A DNA stretch of 64,000 nt from Blautia schinkii DSM 10518 (lineage in GTDB: Bacteria > Bacillota > Clostridia > Lachnospirales > Lachnospiraceae): NCBI GenBank assembly GCA_000702025.1, contig JNKJ01000011.1, positions 215,124 through 279,123 on the forward strand. Reading direction: 5' to 3'. This document shows positions 61,145 to 64,000 of this stretch, piece by piece (the stretch's first letter is position 1; each line of letters starts with the position of its first letter). The notes beneath the pieces were generated by a model, which was not told the origin of the DNA, did not search any database, and saw nothing but the letters and a program-made list of their open reading frames with translations. The translations under genes were made by a program, and so were the position numbers.

Positions 61145-61743
61145 TTCAAATTCACCTCATACTTTTTACAGAAATAATCAATGAAGGCTGCAACCTGCTG
61201 TGATGTGTCAGCGCTTTCTGTGAACTCCTTATCGATTTGATAATCAAGCAGAGAATGAACAGCCATAGCAAATAAAGTCGCTGCCATATCTACATTATCG
61301 AATTCCATTACCTTATGAACCTGCATGGCATAAAAAAGCTGTTTGGTGGCAAGCACCATCTTTTCGGTTTCCGTAACCATGATTTTTGCCGCTTCTTTAT
61401 TGAAAACTCTTTCAGACATTATAAACCTATAGAACATTCGCATATTTTTATCTGCGTTTATACGGCTATAAGACTCCACTGCACGGATTAAAACATCATA
61501 GGCATTTTGTCCCTCTACTAATTTTCCGTAATCAACCGAGGCATTCCCGTTTACTTTCGAAGCACTTTCCCGCAGATACTGATACAAACCGTCAATCAAT
61601 TCTTCCTTTGATCTAAAATGACTGTACAGGCTCGGCTTTTGTATTCCGACTTTTTTAGCTATCTGAGATAAAGAGACATTCCCTAATCCTTTTTCCGAAG
61701 CTAGTTCTAAAGTCGCCTGAAATATCGTTTCCTTACTGTTCAT
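61141..61743 (-). CDS. TetR-family transcriptional regulator
   Basis: About 200 aa from the ATG at 61743 (AGGTGG box). The N-terminal helix-turn-helix (L-S-Q-I-A-K-K-V-G-I-Q-K-P-S-L-Y-S-H-F) is typical; the C-terminal ligand domain is unassigned. It likely represses its own operon with the DUF998 gene. No obvious palindrome was identified in the short upstream region. Confidence 0.87.
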   Translation of the reverse strand: MNSKETIFQATLELASEKGLGNVSLSQIAKKVGIQKPSLYSHFRSKEELIDGLYQYLRESASKVNGNASVDYGKLVEGQNAYDVLIRAVESYSRINADKNMRMFYRFIMSERVFNKEAAKIMVTETEKMVLATKQLFYAMQVHKVMEFDNVDMAATLFAMAVHSLLDYQIDKEFTESADTSQQVAAFIDYFCKKYEVNLK

Positions 61744-61866
61744 CACAACACCACCTTTCATTTCTCATCATACTACCATTCGTTAGTTTCTGTCAATATA
61801 TTTTTTATGCCAGCCAGTTTAAGAGGTGTCTTACTGTTACTGTTCAGGGGCTAACTGGACTTAAAT

Positions 61867-61908
61867 AAACCGATGGTGTAGACTGATAACAGTCAGATCC
61901 ATCGGTTT
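61867..61908 (-). terminator. Hairpin at the 3' end of the IS66-type transposase
   Basis: The arms AAACCGATGG and CCATCGGTTT form a 10-bp stem directly after the transposase stop; an inner GACTG/CAGTC stem is present. A short A/T-rich run follows on the minus strand. Confidence 0.55.
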
Positions 61909-61911
61909 TCT

Positions 61912-63585
61912 TTATCCAAATATCCTGGATACTCTGTCAAATATATCTGCCGGGTCTTCCAGGCGCATCAAAACAAGCATGCTCATGCATTTACAGAGAT
62001 GCTCGATGCTTTCGAAACTCCTAAATGTCACGGCCTGCGCCTGTTTTCGCTTATAATTCCTCAGAAGCCGTTCGGCTTCATTATTCGTGGCAGGTACTCT
62101 GGAGTCATGCAGGAACAGCAAATGAGCCTGCTTATATTTCTCCATTCTCAGGAATAAATTATATCCGTCTCTATAATAAGCATTTGCCGGTATGTCCTCA
62201 TATTCCTTTCGGGCGGTTTCCAGTATCTCATCATATCTTTTTTCAAATTCGGAAACCTTTTGGGGATCTGGCTCCCGGGGCGGCTGGAATCCTTTCCGGA
62301 AATGGATCATTTCCTGTATCAGTGAATGCATTTCTTTGTTCCAGGTACGGTCCGGTTCATTGTCGATACTGTCTTTCAGGTAGCGCAGTACATGGGCAAG
62401 ACATTCCTGATGGTCTGCCCCATACTTATAAAAGGTGATATCATGGTCATGGACAAGGATCCCCTGATAATCCTCTGTGACAGTACCTTTTACTCCTTCA
62501 TGCCCTTTTTTCTCACGGGCAAAATAGAGGGCTTTTCCATCTGGTGTTGCACATATATATACCTGGCGGCTTTTTCCATTCTCCCTTGCATTTGTACAAT
62601 CTGTATGCATGACCGGGGAAAGCAGCATATCTGCATAGGCAGACTTTCGTTCAGACTCAGTTTTTAAAGCAAACTCCCTGCTGAGTTTACTTATCATGCC
62701 CTTGGAAATGTTCAGTTTTCCACCTGTGAGATCTGACAGGAACTTTCTGCTTTTATCAATAGAGGTACAGCAGTCGTTATTCAGAAGGAACAGAAATGCC
62801 CGGATGCTGCCATCATAATTCACATCATCGGTAACGCCATCCGGAAATGCAGCATGTACACGCTCCCCCGTCTGGCTGTTATAATAAACATCTGCATGGT
62901 ATTCCGTTACATCCAGGACCATACGGATGCTTATCCGCTGTTTTATGATTGTTCTTGCAGTCTTTTTAAAAGCGCAGTCCTCAAGCGCCTCTTTCGGTGG
63001 CGGCAGAAGGATAGCCGGTTGTGTGAGCTCCTGCTTTTTTCGGCTGTGCCCCTTATGACCAGGCTGTCCGCCAGGTCTTCTGCCCGTTTTTTCCCTGCCG
63101 TTTGTGATCTTCTTCCGTCGGATGGCTTTTGAAGAAGGAATAGAAGAGTTTTCATGATCACGGTTGATCTGTGCACGAAGTTTCAGATTCTTTCCCTGTT
63201 CTTCTTCCAGTCTGGCTGCTGTTTCATAAAACTGAAGGCGGAGTTCTTTTACTTTATCTAAGGCATCATCTCTTTGTCTTTCAGCACGAAGGGCGCGCTC
63301 TTCCATCTCCTGGAGTTTCCGGCCGGCTTTTTTCTGCACCGCTTCAAATTCCAGGAGCATATCCTCAAGTACCTGAAACCAGTAATTGCGGACCCGGATC
63401 GTTTCTTTATGGGCATCCGCTGCCTCAGCCTGCAGTTTCAGGATCTTATGTTCATAGGTCCTGCGATCCTTTTGGTGGAGTTCTTTCAGTTCCATATATC
63501 TCTCACCGGATTCCAGTTCTTTATTCTTTGCCTGTGTGGCTTTCAGCCGGCACATGAGCGTGATGTGATCATAAGCATCCGACAT
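61912..63585 (-). CDS. IS66-family transposase
   Basis: 557 aa. A long N-terminal coiled coil (about 1-140) precedes the family hallmark G-R-R-P-G-G-Q-P-G-H-K-G-H-S, a catalytic stretch with M-H-T-D-C-T-N-A-R, and the C-terminal A-N-N-E-A-E-R-L-L-R-N-Y with the last acidic residue. The ORF is intact and may be active. The TnpB-like partner of classical IS66 elements is absent; a 54-aa coiled-coil ORF precedes it. The element's right end probably lies beyond or near the window edge. Confidence 0.88.
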   Translation of the reverse strand: MSDAYDHITLMCRLKATQAKNKELESGERYMELKELHQKDRRTYEHKILKLQAEAADAHKETIRVRNYWFQVLEDMLLEFEAVQKKAGRKLQEMEERALRAERQRDDALDKVKELRLQFYETAARLEEEQGKNLKLRAQINRDHENSSIPSSKAIRRKKITNGREKTGRRPGGQPGHKGHSRKKQELTQPAILLPPPKEALEDCAFKKTARTIIKQRISIRMVLDVTEYHADVYYNSQTGERVHAAFPDGVTDDVNYDGSIRAFLFLLNNDCCTSIDKSRKFLSDLTGGKLNISKGMISKLSREFALKTESERKSAYADMLLSPVMHTDCTNARENGKSRQVYICATPDGKALYFAREKKGHEGVKGTVTEDYQGILVHDHDITFYKYGADHQECLAHVLRYLKDSIDNEPDRTWNKEMHSLIQEMIHFRKGFQPPREPDPQKVSEFEKRYDEILETARKEYEDIPANAYYRDGYNLFLRMEKYKQAHLLFLHDSRVPATNNEAERLLRNYKRKQAQAVTFRSFESIEHLCKCMSMLVLMRLEDPADIFDRVSRIFG

Positions 63586-63610
63586 ACATTTCCCTCCAGT
63601 GCAGTTGTGA

Positions 63611-63775
63611 TCAAAAGCCGCTGATAATGTCTGTGATCTTTGAAATATGATCTTCCAGGAATTCGATCATTTCTTTCTGTTTCCGGATAAATTCCTCCTG
63701 GATCTCAATCTGCCTGAGATAGCCAGCAAGAAGTTCATCCCGTTTTCTAAGCTCTTCTTTTAAATCGATGTCCAT
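63611..63775 (-). CDS. Small coiled-coil protein of the IS66-type element
   Basis: 54 aa from the ATG at 63775 (GAGAGG 7 nt before it), almost wholly heptad-like: K-E-E-L-R-K-R-D-E-L-L and I-R-K-Q-K-E-M-I-E-F-L. It is 25 bp upstream of the transposase and likely an accessory gene of the element. The function is unknown. Downstream of it to 64000 no gene is seen. Confidence 0.6.
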   Translation of the reverse strand: MDIDLKEELRKRDELLAGYLRQIEIQEEFIRKQKEMIEFLEDHISKITDIISGF

Positions 63776-64000
63776 AAGAAATCCTCTCTTTCCTGTGAAA
63801 AAGTATAACAGAAACATAGAAAAAAAGCGAATGGCCAGAGATCATACTTTCGTCAATCTGACTGTGGATAAGTATCCGTTTTATAATTGGAAAAGCATTC
63901 ATATAAGCTGCAAAACTTGATAAATGGATTTCAAAAACCAAAATCTGGTGTATAACTTTTCAAAAAAGAACAGCAGGAAAAACTATAAACACAGTTTTTC

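Overview
The window looks like chromosome from a spore-forming, strictly anaerobic, low-G+C Firmicute, most likely a gut Lachnospiraceae (Clostridia). The reasons are spoIVA behind a sigma-E-like promoter, SpoIIE-type and DUF998 proteins, a class B sortase, and six [FeFe]-hydrogenase-family proteins within about 22 kb. I infer the taxon from gene content; no rRNA is present.

Region 1 (1 to about 34.4 kb, almost all minus strand, visibly A+T-rich) is a surface-polysaccharide locus read leftward from a promoter at 34374-34401. It begins with a membrane CapD/FlaA1-type dehydratase (32438-34327). Next is an embedded six-gene module: a nucleotidyltransferase, a small acidic peptide with a YxxP leader, an HprK-like kinase, PqqD, an S26 peptidase and sortase B. 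Then come LytR-CpsA-Psr, a DegT aminotransferase, the initiating sugar-phosphate transferase, many glycosyltransferases, ATP-grasp and HAD enzymes, an EpsG-like polymerase, acetyl- and pyruvyl-transferases, a nucleotidyltransferase/kinase/HAD cassette, a Wzx flippase and two tandem ThDP enzymes, the last cut by the window edge. The locus carries an IS1182-type element, an IS110-type remnant and other transposase debris. Several genes contain long G-tracts (G11, G9, G12) at frame breaks, as in contingency loci. All of these breaks, plus one at an A7 tract, would be repaired by one extra base, so homopolymer under-calling must be excluded.

Region 2 (34.6-36.8 kb) holds a small XRE regulator, an array of near-palindromic TTCRCGRA motifs that may control the capsule promoter, and spoIVA.

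Region 3 (36.9-58.8 kb, richer in G+C) is a hydrogenase island. It contains (a) HydA1 with a NuoF/GltD-like partner, (b) a trimeric bifurcating HydABC (41465-45516), (c) a group-B hydrogenase on the plus strand, (d) a PAS-linked H-cluster protein beside a SpoIIE-type phosphatase, (e) a second, five-gene hyd operon (51248-56270), and (f) a divergent DRTGG/ATPase/H-cluster-sensor triad. Three copies of a roughly 255-bp structured palindromic element lie here. Their outer and inner stems differ in sequence but stay complementary, while the loop segments are conserved.

Region 4 (59-64 kb) has a secreted serpin, a DUF998 membrane protein with its TetR regulator, and an IS66-type transposase with a small accessory ORF.

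The two most promising undescribed systems are the lasso-like but cyclase-less peptide-modification module at 28.3-32.4 kb and the covarying palindromic element around the hydrogenase operons.
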